DNA of 64,000 nt from Bacteroidaceae bacterium (GCA_017547165.1 JAFYQK010000025.1:355512-419511), one strand, 5' to 3'; positions 52,740-61,190 are shown, counted from the stretch's first letter. Program-made: numbers and translations. Notes: a model not told the origin generated them from the letters alone.

Positions 52740-53195
52740 CATAACCTTTGGTGTGGGCTATTGTTTTATCCGTGTCAAAGGCAATGCGAGAAGCCTCACT
52801 AAAGGAGAAAACGGTTCGCCTAAGGCAACAATAGAAACTGACGATTCACGTTCATATTTTCTCATTGATATTCCTGCAAGGAAGGATTTTGTCCAAGATG
52901 CGGATAAGATAAAAGAGTCTGATATAGAGCGGATTAAACTCAATGTGTCCAAGATATGTCCATGAACGAATTAGGTTTATTGGCAATTTGTCTACTGAGA
53001 GCTCAAGAAGAAATTTCTGCTCAGGACATGCTGAATGGTATAGACCGGGTTTCTTTTAAGCAGAAGAGACGAAAGTACCTTGATAAGTTACTTGAAATGG
53101 GCGCAATTTCAATGACAATACCCGACAAACCAACCAGCAAAAAACAGAGGTACATACTTTCTGAGATTGGATACGACATAATTCATATGCTGTAA
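52740..53195 (+). pseudogene. 3' relic of an AAA_4/AlbA_2-type ATP-binding gene, frameshifted
   Basis: First frame: ENGSPKATIETDDSRSYFLIDIPARKDF, the typical C-terminal core of RecG-like AAA_4 regulators, ending at 52963-52965. The next frame begins at 52956 (+1) and gives a winged-helix end closing in AISMTIPDKPTSKKQRYI (53101-53160), the usual tail of the same family. A shift near 52956-52965 and loss of the N-terminal ATPase domain show decay. Coordinates of the 5' edge are approximate. Confidence 0.6.
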
Positions 53196-53263
53196 GAAGC
53201 CATTATGGCAGAATTATAAATATTTCCCGACCTCTGCCTTTTCGTTCAGCATTACTTAAATAT

Positions 53264-53297
53264 ATCCAACCGACCTCGCTATAGAGATAGGTTGGAT
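53264..53297. terminator. Hairpin downstream of ahpF
   Basis: ATCCAACC (53264-53271) pairs with GGTTGGAT (53290-53297), with an inner CTC/GAG pair. No clear T tract on the reverse strand, so it may be a partial terminator for the ahpCF transcripts. Confidence 0.45.
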
Positions 53298-53331
53298 TTA
53301 TTAGCATTTGGTGTGGGGGTAGTAGTGATGC

Positions 53332-54900
53332 TTAAATCACTCCGCGTACCTTGTCGTCGAAGGCGGAGAGGGCAGCTTTGGCACCTTCGCCCATGGAGAT
53401 GATAATCTGCTTGTAGGGTACGGAGGAGACATCGCCGGCGGCATAGACGCCTGGGATGCTTGTGCGGCAATGGGTGTCGATGATGATCTCTCCGATGCGG
53501 GATTTCTCCAATTCATCGAAAGGCTGACTATTGGCGCTGAGGCCTATCTGCACGAATACTCCGTCCAGGGGCAGGTTGTGCTCGGCATCGGTTGTGCGGT
53601 TCTTCAGGCGGAGGGCAGTAACTTTTTCTCCATTGCCAATGACCTGCATGGTTTGGGTTGAGGTGAGAATCTCTACGTTGGGCAGACTCTTTGCCTTGTC
53701 CTGCAGAACCTTGTCGGCCTTCAGTGTGTCCATGAACTCGAGGACGGTAACCTTCTTGCAGATTCCTGCCAGGTCTATTGCTGCCTCGACGCCCGAATTG
53801 CCACCGCCTACTACGGCAACTTCGCGTCCGGCATAGAAGGGGCCATCGCAATGAGGACAGAATGCAACACCGCGACCAATGTATTCCGCTTCGCCCTCCA
53901 CATTGAGCCGGCGCCAACCGGCACCTGTGGCTATGATTACGGCTGGAGCAGAGAATACCTCGCCGCCCTTTACCGTGATTTCCTTCTCCTTGCCAAGCAG
54001 GGAGGTGTTCTCGATGCGACGGTTTTCGAACAGTTCTATGGTGGGGTAGTGGGCAAGATGGGTGCGCAGGTTGTCTGCCAGTTCGCTACCGGTGGTGTAG
54101 GGTATGGATATCAGATTCTCTATGCCCACGGTGTCCTTCACCTGTCCGCCAATACGCTCTGCCACCATGGCCACCTTCAGCCCCTTGCGTGCAGAGTATA
54201 TGGCCGCCGATGCACCGGCAGGACCTCCACCAAGTACAATGACATCGAAATGTCGGTGGAAAGGGGCGTTTTCATCGCTTTCGGTTTCTTGTGATGGGGG
54301 AAATGCCTCCTCCAGTTTCTCCAGCAGTTCTCCCAGAGAACCACGTCCCACATGTATCATCTTGTCTTTGCAGAAGACGGCAGGAACTGCCTGCACGCCC
54401 AGTTTGTCCACCTCGCTCTGGAAGAGTGCGCCGTCCACCATTTCGTGACAGATGTTGGGGTTGAGCAGGGCAAAGATGTTTAGCGTCTGCACTACATCGG
54501 GACAGTTGGTACAGGTAAGCGAAACGAAGGTCTGCAGATGGATGTCGCCCTTCAGAGCACGGATGCGCCTTGCCACTCCCTCGTCGGGCAGGTTCTTGCC
54601 CTTGCCATCGGCATTCAGTATGGCCAGGAGCAGGGATGTGAACTCGTGCCCGTTGGGTATGCCACGGAAGGATATGCCGGTTTCTTCGCCATTTTTCAGC
54701 AGGGCAAAGCCAAAGGTGTAGTCATCGGTTTTATGAACCTCCACCTTGAGGTGGGATGATGTGCCCTGAAAGTCGTTCAGGAACTCTAACAGCTGCTTGC
54801 TTTCCTCTCTTAGGGGAGAATGGCTAATGCGAAGGGTATAGTGCGCTTCCAGAGTGCGGAAGACGTCGGTAACTTGTTGGAGAATGGAGGTATCTAACAT
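53332..54900 (-). CDS. ahpF: Alkyl hydroperoxide reductase subunit F
   Basis: 522 residues. N-terminal thioredoxin-like domains with CTNCPD redox centre; FAD motif VLGGGPAGASAAIYSARKG; CPHCD disulfide in GVAFCPHCDGPFYAG; NADH motif VVGGGNSGVEAA; C-terminal GVYAAGDVSS. It passes electrons from NADH to AhpC. Downstream of ahpC with a 75-bp gap that holds a hairpin. GC-rich and codon-biased compared with the rest of the window. Confidence 0.97.
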   Translation of the reverse strand: MLDTSILQQVTDVFRTLEAHYTLRISHSPLREESKQLLEFLNDFQGTSSHLKVEVHKTDDYTFGFALLKNGEETGISFRGIPNGHEFTSLLLAILNADGKGKNLPDEGVARRIRALKGDIHLQTFVSLTCTNCPDVVQTLNIFALLNPNICHEMVDGALFQSEVDKLGVQAVPAVFCKDKMIHVGRGSLGELLEKLEEAFPPSQETESDENAPFHRHFDVIVLGGGPAGASAAIYSARKGLKVAMVAERIGGQVKDTVGIENLISIPYTTGSELADNLRTHLAHYPTIELFENRRIENTSLLGKEKEITVKGGEVFSAPAVIIATGAGWRRLNVEGEAEYIGRGVAFCPHCDGPFYAGREVAVVGGGNSGVEAAIDLAGICKKVTVLEFMDTLKADKVLQDKAKSLPNVEILTSTQTMQVIGNGEKVTALRLKNRTTDAEHNLPLDGVFVQIGLSANSQPFDELEKSRIGEIIIDTHCRTSIPGVYAAGDVSSVPYKQIIISMGEGAKAALSAFDDKVRGVI

Positions 54901-54934
54901 ATTTAATTTGCTTTTAAAGGTGGGTGTTTATGAC

Positions 54935-54958
54935 GGGAGCGGACATCTGCCCGCTCCC
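54935..54958. terminator. Intercistronic hairpin between ahpC and ahpF
   Basis: GGGAGCGG (54935-54942) with CCGCTCCC (54951-54958), 8-base loop, no T tract. Lies after the ahpC stop and before the ahpF start. May act as a partial terminator or RNA processing site that lowers ahpF relative to ahpC. Confidence 0.45.
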
Positions 54959-54975
54959 AATTGTTGATATAAGAC

Positions 54976-55542
54976 TTATAGTTTGCCTACAAGGTCGATG
55001 CTGGGTTTCAGAGTGTCGGCACCCTGCTTCCACTTGGCGGGGCAAACCTCGCCGGGGTGGTTGGCAACGAAGAGGGCTGCCTCAACCTTGCGTACCAGTT
55101 CCTCGGCATTGCGGCCGATGCTGTTGTCCTGAATCTCAGCAATCTTTATCTTGCCCTCGGGATTTACCAGGAAGGTGCCACGGTATGCCATGCCATCCTC
55201 CTCGATCATCACGCCGAAACCGCGAGAGAGAACGCCGGTGGGGTCGGCCAGCATGGGGTAGTTGATCTTGCGGATGCTCTCGGAAGCATCGTGCCATGCT
55301 TTGTGAACGAAATGAGAATCGGTGCTAACGGAATATACCTCTACGCCCAGGCTCTTGAGTTTGTCATACTGCTCTGCCAGGTCAACAAGTTCGGTAGGGC
55401 ACACGAAGGTGAAGTCGGCAGGATAGAAGAAGAACACTGCCCATTTGCCCTTTACATCATTGCTGGATACTGTGGTGAAGCTGCCGTTGTGGAAAGCCTG
55501 TACGTTGAACTCGGGGAGAAGAGAATTGATAATAGGTGTCAT
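54976..55542 (-). CDS. ahpC: Alkyl hydroperoxide peroxiredoxin
   Basis: 188 residues, typical 2-Cys peroxiredoxin. Peroxidatic Cys in FVCPTEL near residue 49, resolving Cys in GEVCPAKW near 168. Reduces H2O2 and organic peroxides with AhpF. The TACTTTTG promoter box is at 55597-55604 and a candidate OxyR site about 60 bp further up. Lies downstream of oxyR on the same strand. Confidence 0.98.
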   Translation of the reverse strand: MTPIINSLLPEFNVQAFHNGSFTTVSSNDVKGKWAVFFFYPADFTFVCPTELVDLAEQYDKLKSLGVEVYSVSTDSHFVHKAWHDASESIRKINYPMLADPTGVLSRGFGVMIEEDGMAYRGTFLVNPEGKIKIAEIQDNSIGRNAEELVRKVEAALFVANHPGEVCPAKWKQGADTLKPSIDLVGKL

Positions 55543-55596
55543 AATCGTTTTCTTATTTTTTAGTGGTTAATTACTATTTGTTTTGTTTTCTCGATG

Positions 55597-55604
55597 CAAA
55601 AGTA
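55597..55604 (-). promoter_or_regulatory. -7 element (TACTTTTG) of ahpC
   Basis: Reverse strand TACTTTTG, 54 bp before the ahpC ATG at 55542. Confidence 0.5.
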
Positions 55605-55657
55605 TAGCAATATTTCCGACTAAAGAAAGAAAAACGATTGAACGATTTTATGGGGTG

Positions 55658-55672
55658 ATAGATGATATCTAT
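55658..55672. promoter_or_regulatory. Candidate OxyR binding site
   Basis: ATAGATGATATCTAT is a perfect palindrome and matches ATAG-n-T-nnn-A-n-CTAT, the E. coli OxyR half-site. It lies about 55 bp upstream of the ahpC -7 box, between oxyR and ahpC. The second half-site expected 7 bp away is not evident. Confidence 0.4.
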
Positions 55673-55750
55673 AATGAGGGATAAACTGTTGGTTTTCAGC
55701 TTAGTGCTTAGGGGCGTGGAGTACAGATTCGTTCAACGCTCACCGTTAAT

Positions 55751-56680
55751 CTACACCAGCACTTGCCCGGCATTAAGCTTTAGCATGCTCTTGGGTATGC
55801 ATGCCTGTATCTCGCCAATGAGCACATTCAGTAGCGTCTGGCGTATGAAATTGCGGTTGGTGAGCAATACCAGTTCTCGTGTAGGTATGGGAATGGCAAA
55901 CGGGCGAACCAGTTCCTTTTGCGAATCGCTTAGTTGCAGGGAGGCAAGTTCGGGTATGAATGTGATGCCCATGCCGCTTTCCACCATGCGCATGAAGGTT
56001 TCCATGCTGCCTAAGCCATATGCCAACTGGCTGGTTTGTGAAGCCTTCATCTGGCAGAAGCGCACCATCTGGTCGCGGAAGCAATGTCCCTCGTCCAGCA
56101 ACCACAGCTGTCCGCTGCTCGCCACATCGGCGGTGCGGATGGAATCCTTGGCATACAAAGGGTCTTCTCGAGATACATATCCCACGTACCTTTCATAGAA
56201 GAGCGAGGTTTGAGCATAGTCCTCCAAACCGTCAATGGCGGCAAGTATGCCCGCATCTATGTCGCCCTGTAACAGGGCTCCCTTTATCTCGTGCGTCTTC
56301 ATCTCTTTCACCCTAATGTCCAGTGCAGGGTATTTCTTCATCAGTTGCGGAAAGAAGCGCGGAAGCAGATAAGGGGCGATGGTAGGCAGGATGCCCAGGC
56401 GGAATGTGCCCTGCAAAGACTGCTGCTCCTCCAGGATAATGTCCTTGATGCTTTCTGCCTGCTCCAGCACTTCGCGTGCACGGAGTATGACCTTCTCCCC
56501 AACGGGGGTGGGACGAATGGGCTGACGGTTGCGGTCGAACAGTTTTGCTCCCACCTCCTCTTCCAATTTGCCTATCATGGCACTGAGCGTGGGTTGAGTA
56601 ACAAAACAGGAGTCGGCTGCCCGTCCGAAGTGTCCGTAACGGGCAACAGCCAGGATATATTCAAATTGTTGCAGGGTCAT
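55751..56680 (-). CDS. oxyR: Hydrogen peroxide regulator OxyR (LysR family)
   Basis: 309 residues. LysR N-terminal HTH (LQQFEYILAVARYGHFGRAADSCFVTQPTLSAMIGKLEEE) and a sensor domain with the redox pair in EGHCFRDQMVRFC; C-x8-C matches E. coli C199-C208. Activates ahpCF on oxidation. Same strand as ahpC/ahpF, 208 bp upstream of ahpC. Confidence 0.95.
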   Translation of the reverse strand: MTLQQFEYILAVARYGHFGRAADSCFVTQPTLSAMIGKLEEEVGAKLFDRNRQPIRPTPVGEKVILRAREVLEQAESIKDIILEEQQSLQGTFRLGILPTIAPYLLPRFFPQLMKKYPALDIRVKEMKTHEIKGALLQGDIDAGILAAIDGLEDYAQTSLFYERYVGYVSREDPLYAKDSIRTADVASSGQLWLLDEGHCFRDQMVRFCQMKASQTSQLAYGLGSMETFMRMVESGMGITFIPELASLQLSDSQKELVRPFAIPIPTRELVLLTNRNFIRQTLLNVLIGEIQACIPKSMLKLNAGQVLV

Positions 56681-56745
56681 AGTTGGGTAATATATATAAT
56701 AAGGTGTACGTGTTTATTGGTATTACGTATGGTGCTTAGACAATT

Positions 56746-56973
56746 CTATATCTCCATCAGCCTTTGCTCAAACTCCCTCTTGGGATATAGGGCGATGGCA
56801 TGGATGCGGCTTCTGTAGTTGTAGATGGTGGGCAGGGAGTAGTTAAGGAAATGTGCTATTTCTGCGATGTCCTTCACTCCAAGCCGGATGAGGGCGAAGA
56901 TGCGCAGTTCTGGTGTAAGGTGTCCGCCTTTTGGTGGGGTTATCGTGTGTTCTGGTTGCAGAAGCGGTGGCAC
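56746..56973 (-). pseudogene. C-terminal remnant of a DUF6377-like regulator
   Basis: About 75 codons on a GTG frame. LTPELRIFALIRLGVKD and SLPTIYNYRSRI closely resemble the C-terminal HTH of DUF6377 proteins of Bacteroidales, normally the end of a >500-residue membrane-associated regulator. Everything before it is missing, so this is a 3' gene scar between oxyR and nudC. Confidence 0.5.
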
Positions 56974-57011
56974 GATACTATTTTTGTCGTGTCACCGCAA
57001 TGGTATTGCAT

Positions 57012-57791
57012 CTATTCCTGATGTATTAGCCTATATGCCAAGGAACCTTTTGGGGGAGTGGCGGGACAGTTTTCACGAGTGAACCATGCGGCACGTTGTA
57101 GTTCACTTTCCTGAATATGTATCTCCCCGCTCTCATATTCTGCGGTAAAACCGAGCATGAGTTGGGATGGGAAAGGCCAACTTTGGCTGCCGAAATACCG
57201 GATGTTTTTTACAATTATGCCAGTTTCTTCCATAATCTCGCGTCTTACGGCCTGTTCGGCAGACTCGCCTGCTTCCATGAACCCGGCAATGCAGGAGTAG
57301 TACTTTGTGGTGCGGTGGCGATGAAGTGCAAGTAGTATTTCTTCTCCGCGCGTTACGAGTACGATGATGCATGGGTTTATGCGCGGAAAAATGATGTTTT
57401 CACACTCTCGGCATACAAGCGAGGATTCGTTTTCATTGCATCCTAAGAAGAGTTTGTTTCCGCATTGTGGACAGAAACGAGTCTGGGTTAGCCATTCGCA
57501 GAGAGCTTTTGCTCTGAAGTGGGGCATAGAAGGCTCTTCTCCGTATTGGGCAAAGTGGTCCCTCAAGGGGATGGACTGGTATTGTGTAGGGAGGGCGGTT
57601 GTGAGGGGTAGGCCTATGGCACAAATATTGGTTGATGTTTCCTCAAAGAAAATACTTTCTTGGAACACATCCTTCAGTTGCCTGATGTCATTAAAGGTGA
57701 GGCTTTTTCCATCGGTTCGAAGTATGGTGTTTGCTCCTTGAATGGCAATGCATTGGCATGTGGAGTGGGAAGGAGAAAGTGATATTGCCAT
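57012..57791 (-). CDS. nudC: NAD(+) diphosphatase NudC
   Basis: 259 residues. Four-Cys zinc ribbon (CPQCGNKL ... CRECENIIFPR), Nudix box GFMEAGESAEQAVRREIMEE, and the NudC signature SQSWPFPSQLML. Hydrolyses NADH/NAD to AMP and NMN, and decaps NAD-capped RNA. Downstream of the FNT gene with a 43-bp gap. Confidence 0.93.
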   Translation of the reverse strand: MAISLSPSHSTCQCIAIQGANTILRTDGKSLTFNDIRQLKDVFQESIFFEETSTNICAIGLPLTTALPTQYQSIPLRDHFAQYGEEPSMPHFRAKALCEWLTQTRFCPQCGNKLFLGCNENESSLVCRECENIIFPRINPCIIVLVTRGEEILLALHRHRTTKYYSCIAGFMEAGESAEQAVRREIMEETGIIVKNIRYFGSQSWPFPSQLMLGFTAEYESGEIHIQESELQRAAWFTRENCPATPPKGSLAYRLIHQE

Positions 57792-57833
57792 AAGGTTGAG
57801 TGGTTGATGATTTTGATGGAATGTGCTCGCCTC

Positions 57834-58442
57834 TTATTTGGTAGTTCTCATAATGAGACGATATAGATTGCAACCGAGAAAATTTCCAGAAGCTATGGCA
57901 AACCAAAAGGTGAGGACCTCAGGTAGATGAGACAATGTGAAATTGGCTGGAACACAAAGGTAGAAGAAGGAGTCTGCCACGCAGTGTGGGAAACCGCAAT
58001 TGATGAAGACTGGTATACCAAATAGCATCGGAAGATTCTTGCCTTCGCGTGCAAATGTGACAATGGTTGTCATTATGAAACCACATCCAATGGCGAGGAT
58101 TCCACCTTTGATTGGGCCTAAAACCAGGCGCGCTTCCATGATACCTTGTGCCGTTTCCTGAAGTGGCATGGGGGAGCATCGCAAAATCAACGATATGGCA
58201 CTGCAACCCAATATATTGCCGAAAAGTATTAGCAACACTTGGCCAAACTCTCCTTTCTTAAAGAAGCCAGCAGTGCCCGTGTATAGTTTCAAACTATAAC
58301 CAACGACGGCAAGAAGTCCGAAAGAGAAGAGTACGGCACCGATAATGTTCTTTTCTGCCAAATATCCAAAACCAGCTATGCCAATACAAAGTCCGGCAAT
58401 GAAGGCGGAGCGTAGTGTGAACCAAATGTCTTTTGTGGTCAT
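57834..58442 (-). CDS. Formate/nitrite transporter-family channel
   Basis: 202 residues from ATG 58442 (an upstream frame extension to 58484 is rejected because it crosses the promoter). Six membrane helices with FNT motifs GFGYLAEKN..., LYTGTAGFF and GFPHCVADSFF (central His). FNT channels are usually 250-290 residues, so this one is shorter, with tight loops. Precedes nudC. Confidence 0.8.
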   Translation of the reverse strand: MTTKDIWFTLRSAFIAGLCIGIAGFGYLAEKNIIGAVLFSFGLLAVVGYSLKLYTGTAGFFKKGEFGQVLLILFGNILGCSAISLILRCSPMPLQETAQGIMEARLVLGPIKGGILAIGCGFIMTTIVTFAREGKNLPMLFGIPVFINCGFPHCVADSFFYLCVPANFTLSHLPEVLTFWFAIASGNFLGCNLYRLIMRTTK

Positions 58443-58481
58443 GCGTATATAATAATGTGTAAAGATACTTTTTCCTGTATG

Positions 58482-58489
58482 CAAAGATA
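58482..58489 (-). promoter_or_regulatory. -7 element (TATCTTTG) of the FNT gene
   Basis: Reverse strand TATCTTTG, 39 bp before the ATG at 58442. Confidence 0.5.
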
Positions 58490-58619
58490 CAACAAAGAAA
58501 CGAAAGTGTCTCTAATTATATGGCGATGAAGTGTATTAATGTAGTGAAAACCCTTTTAAGTGTAGAGAAATTCCCTTTCGGTTTATGCTAAATCCCATAG
58601 AATTGTTTGTAATGTGACG

Positions 58620-58627
58620 TATCTTTG
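58620..58627 (+). promoter_or_regulatory. -7 element (TATCTTTG) of the His-rich protein gene
   Basis: TATCTTTG, 45 bp before the ATG at 58673. Confidence 0.5.
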
Positions 58628-58672
58628 CGATGTGAGATAGAAAAAACAACATGAACTTTAATACTTACTACT

Positions 58673-59020
58673 ATGAAAAGAATGATGATGATTTCTGCTT
58701 TAGCAATGTCAATGTTTATGGCAAGTTCAAATGTTAGTGCTCAGCCACGTAATAACAATCGTGATAGAAAACCCAAGATGGAGCATCGTGACTCAAGAGA
58801 TAGAAGAGATTTCGTTGCACCCAAGCATAAAGCTGCACCAAAACCCAATCCCCGTCCTGTTCATGATAGATGCTATGCTCCAGCGCCTCCAAAGCGTCAT
58901 CATGCTCCAGTACCTCCACGCCACCATTCTCATTGTCACCACTCGTCTTCCGGTGAGGTAGCTGCAGGAGTGGTTGCCGGTACAATATTAGGATGCATAT
59001 TAGGAGCAGTTGCCAATTGA
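58673..59020 (+). CDS. Small secreted His/Pro-rich protein with glycine-rich end
   Basis: 115 residues. Signal peptide 1-23 (MMMISALAMSMFMASSNVSA-Q). Middle is basic and proline-rich (APKHKAAPKPNPRP), then HHAPVPPRHHSHCHH, then a hydrophobic glycine-rich tail (GEVAAGVVAGTILGCILGAVAN) like a glycine-zipper membrane segment. The His cluster with one Cys could bind Zn, Ni or Cu; this is inference, family unknown. Confidence 0.75.
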   Translation: MKRMMMISALAMSMFMASSNVSAQPRNNNRDRKPKMEHRDSRDRRDFVAPKHKAAPKPNPRPVHDRCYAPAPPKRHHAPVPPRHHSHCHHSSSGEVAAGVVAGTILGCILGAVAN

Positions 59021-59071
59021 TGAAAGTTAAAATTTATCAAATCATATTGCCCATGAGGTGAAAACAATTCT

Positions 59072-59132
59072 ACGGGCGGGTGTATTAGTGCAAAAAGTTG
59101 TATATTTGCAATAAAGCGATACACTCGCCCGT
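59072..59132. promoter_or_regulatory. Inverted repeat flanking the manC promoter
   Basis: Arms ACGGGCGGGTGTAT (59072-59085) and ATACACTCGCCCGT (59119-59132), 13 of 14 matched, lie either side of TATATTTG (59101-59108). Centre-to-centre distance is 47 bp. Could be an operator for a dimeric or looping regulator. Confidence 0.45.
59101..59108 (+). promoter_or_regulatory. -7 element (TATATTTG) of manC
   Basis: TATATTTG inside the inverted-repeat loop, 53 bp before the ATG at 59162. Confidence 0.5.
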
Positions 59133-59161
59133 TAATAGTATAGAAGTGCATAGATAATACC

Positions 59162-60223
59162 ATGGATAGCAGAAATTATTGCCTTATTTTGGCTGGAGGC
59201 ACAGGGCAGAGATTGTGGCCTGTGAGTCGTAGCACTAAGCCCAAGCAGTTTTTGGACCTATTTGGTACTGGCAGGACTTTGTTGCAACAGACTTATGATC
59301 GTGTTACGCGTTTTATTGATGCTGATAAGATATATGTCAGCACCAACCTGCAATATCTTCCTTTGGTTTATGAACAACTTCCACAGGTTGACGATATGCA
59401 TATTTTGGAGGAACCGCTTAGTCGTGGCACTTTGGCTTCTGTTACTTGGGGTATGACAATGATATCGCAGTGTGATTCGGAGGCAAGGGTATTGGTGACG
59501 CCTTCAGATCAGTTGATTTTGAGAGAAGAGAAGTATGGGCGTGATGTGCTCGATGGCTTGGATTTCGTGGGCGAGCATCAGGGTATGCTTGTTATGGGCA
59601 TTAAAGCTACTCGGGCAGAAACCGGTTATGGATACATACAAAAAGGCGGTGAAACCGCACAAAACGGTATTAGCAGAGTTAAGGCTTTTACGGAAAAACC
59701 GAGCAAGACCTTTGCTGAGATGTTTGTTAAAGATGGTGATTTTCTATGGAATACAGGATTGCAAGTGTTTAGGGCGGATGTTTTTTTGAAGACTATTACA
59801 ACTTTAATTCCAGAATATCAAGCGAGTGTTCCGCGCATGCTTGAAGATGCTCAAAGTGATGATGCTAAGCTGGTGCCTGAGGTATTTCAAGTGTTGCCAA
59901 AGTATAGTTTGGCGGTGGGTTTGTTGGAACGCGCAAGTAATGTGTGCGTAAAGGAGTGTTCGTTTGATTGGGCCGATGTAGGCACATGGACATCAATAAG
60001 AGATAATCAGCCTGCTGATAATGATGGAAATGTGTTGATGAACACCCAAGCATACCTTTACGATTGTAGTGATAATATTATTAGATTACCCAACGGAAGA
60101 AAAGCCGTGGTTAAAGGTTTGCATGACTATGTTATAGCCGAGGAGGGAGACATATTAATGATTTGTCCTCGTGAGGATGTAGGTGCAATGCGCAAGATGC
60201 ATACAGATACCAAATTTCAATAG
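59162..60223 (+). CDS. manC: Mannose-1-phosphate guanylyltransferase
   Basis: 353 residues. Pyrophosphorylase motif LAGGTGQRLWPVSRSTKPKQF, metal region VTPSDQLI, sugar-binding EKPSKTFAEMF and the FDWADVGTW segment. It makes GDP-mannose for glycans. Lacks the C-terminal isomerase domain of bifunctional enzymes, as in many Bacteroidetes. Confidence 0.94.
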   Translation: MDSRNYCLILAGGTGQRLWPVSRSTKPKQFLDLFGTGRTLLQQTYDRVTRFIDADKIYVSTNLQYLPLVYEQLPQVDDMHILEEPLSRGTLASVTWGMTMISQCDSEARVLVTPSDQLILREEKYGRDVLDGLDFVGEHQGMLVMGIKATRAETGYGYIQKGGETAQNGISRVKAFTEKPSKTFAEMFVKDGDFLWNTGLQVFRADVFLKTITTLIPEYQASVPRMLEDAQSDDAKLVPEVFQVLPKYSLAVGLLERASNVCVKECSFDWADVGTWTSIRDNQPADNDGNVLMNTQAYLYDCSDNIIRLPNGRKAVVKGLHDYVIAEEGDILMICPREDVGAMRKMHTDTKFQ

Positions 60224-60253
60224 AGCTCTAATTATAAAGTAATTAATAAAAAT

Positions 60254-60290
60254 AAAATGTCGCACATAGATGGCCTATGTGCGACATTTT
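60254..60290. terminator. Bidirectional terminator between manC and HIT gene
   Basis: Perfect 16-bp stem AAAATGTCGCACATAG (60254-60269) and CTATGTGCGACATTTT (60275-60290), 5-base loop, T/A tracts on both sides. Confidence 0.85.
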
Positions 60291-60318
60291 GTGTATGCAG
60301 CTATAGAGCATACTTCGC

Positions 60319-60708
60319 TTAAAGTTGAGCGCGAATGCTCTGGGCAATCTCGTTGAACTCTTCAGGTGTGAGTTGCAAATGTGGGTTTGTAAATCTTAGG
60401 TCGGCTTCGCTCTGCATTGGAACGAGGTGGATGTGTGCGTGTGGAACTTCGAGTCCTAATACACATTGACCTACTTTTACGCATGGAATAGCCTTGCGGA
60501 TGGCGATGGCGATTTTTTTTGCAAAGACCTGAAGACCTGCGATTTCCTCATCGCTGAGGTCGAAGATATAGTCAACCTCATGCTTGGGGATGACAAGCGT
60601 GTGTCCCTTTTGCAATGGGTTAATGTCAAGGAAAGCAAAGTAATTCTCATCCTCGGCAATTTTGTAGCAAGGTATTTCGCCGGCAATAATGCGTGAAAAG
60701 ATGCTCAT
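60319..60708 (-). CDS. HIT family hydrolase
   Basis: 129 residues. Histidine triad PHAHIHLVPM; typical start FSRIIAGEIPCYKIAEDENYFAFLDI. HIT proteins cleave phosphoramidates or AMP conjugates (HinT type). Follows greA on the same strand with an 11-bp gap, so probably one operon. Confidence 0.95.
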   Translation of the reverse strand: MSIFSRIIAGEIPCYKIAEDENYFAFLDINPLQKGHTLVIPKHEVDYIFDLSDEEIAGLQVFAKKIAIAIRKAIPCVKVGQCVLGLEVPHAHIHLVPMQSEADLRFTNPHLQLTPEEFNEIAQSIRAQL

Positions 60709-60719
60709 GATGCTTTGTA

Positions 60720-61190
60720 TTAGATGTCGTAGCTTATGCTTGTGATCTCAAGCTCTATCTCACCCTGGGGTACACGGATGCTGCTGATTTCACCAACCTT
60801 TTTGCCCAGGAGGCCTTGGGCAATGGGGGTTTCTACGCTAATCTTGCCAGCACGGTGGTCGGCCTCTGTTGCGCTCACAATGGTATATTTCATCTCCATG
60901 CCATTGCGGGTATTCTTAAGACCTACGGTTGCCATAATCTGAACGGTCTCTGTGTCAAGCAGATGTGTGTCAATGATTTTAGCATCCAAAATGGTTTGCT
61001 TCAGCAGGGCGATTTGTGTCTCGAGCTTGCTCTGCCATTCCTTGGCGGCATCGTATTCGGCATTCTCGCTAAGGTCGCCTTTATCGCGAGCTTCGGCAAT
61101 GGCAGCACTTGCTGCAGGGCGGTCTACGCTCTCCATGTGCTGAAGTTTTGCTACGAGATCGTCGTAGCCTTTTTGTGACATGTATGCCAT
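60720..61190 (-). CDS. greA: Transcription elongation factor GreA
   Basis: 156 residues. N-terminal coiled coil (GYDDLVAKLQHMESVDRPAASAAIAEARDKGDLSENAEYDAAKE) with the DLSENAEYDAAKE tip loop that rescues backtracked RNA polymerase, then the FKBP-like domain with VPQGEIELEI. Divergent from pnp. Confidence 0.97.
   Translation of the reverse strand: MAYMSQKGYDDLVAKLQHMESVDRPAASAAIAEARDKGDLSENAEYDAAKEWQSKLETQIALLKQTILDAKIIDTHLLDTETVQIMATVGLKNTRNGMEMKYTIVSATEADHRAGKISVETPIAQGLLGKKVGEISSIRVPQGEIELEITSISYDI

Noticed and set aside
45525-53331. Attachment-site duplication marking the island ends
   Set aside because: The tRNA 3' end (TTCAAGCCCAGGCTGGTCC) was not found repeated at the right side, and no integrase gene is in the window, so insertion at this tRNA stays unproven.
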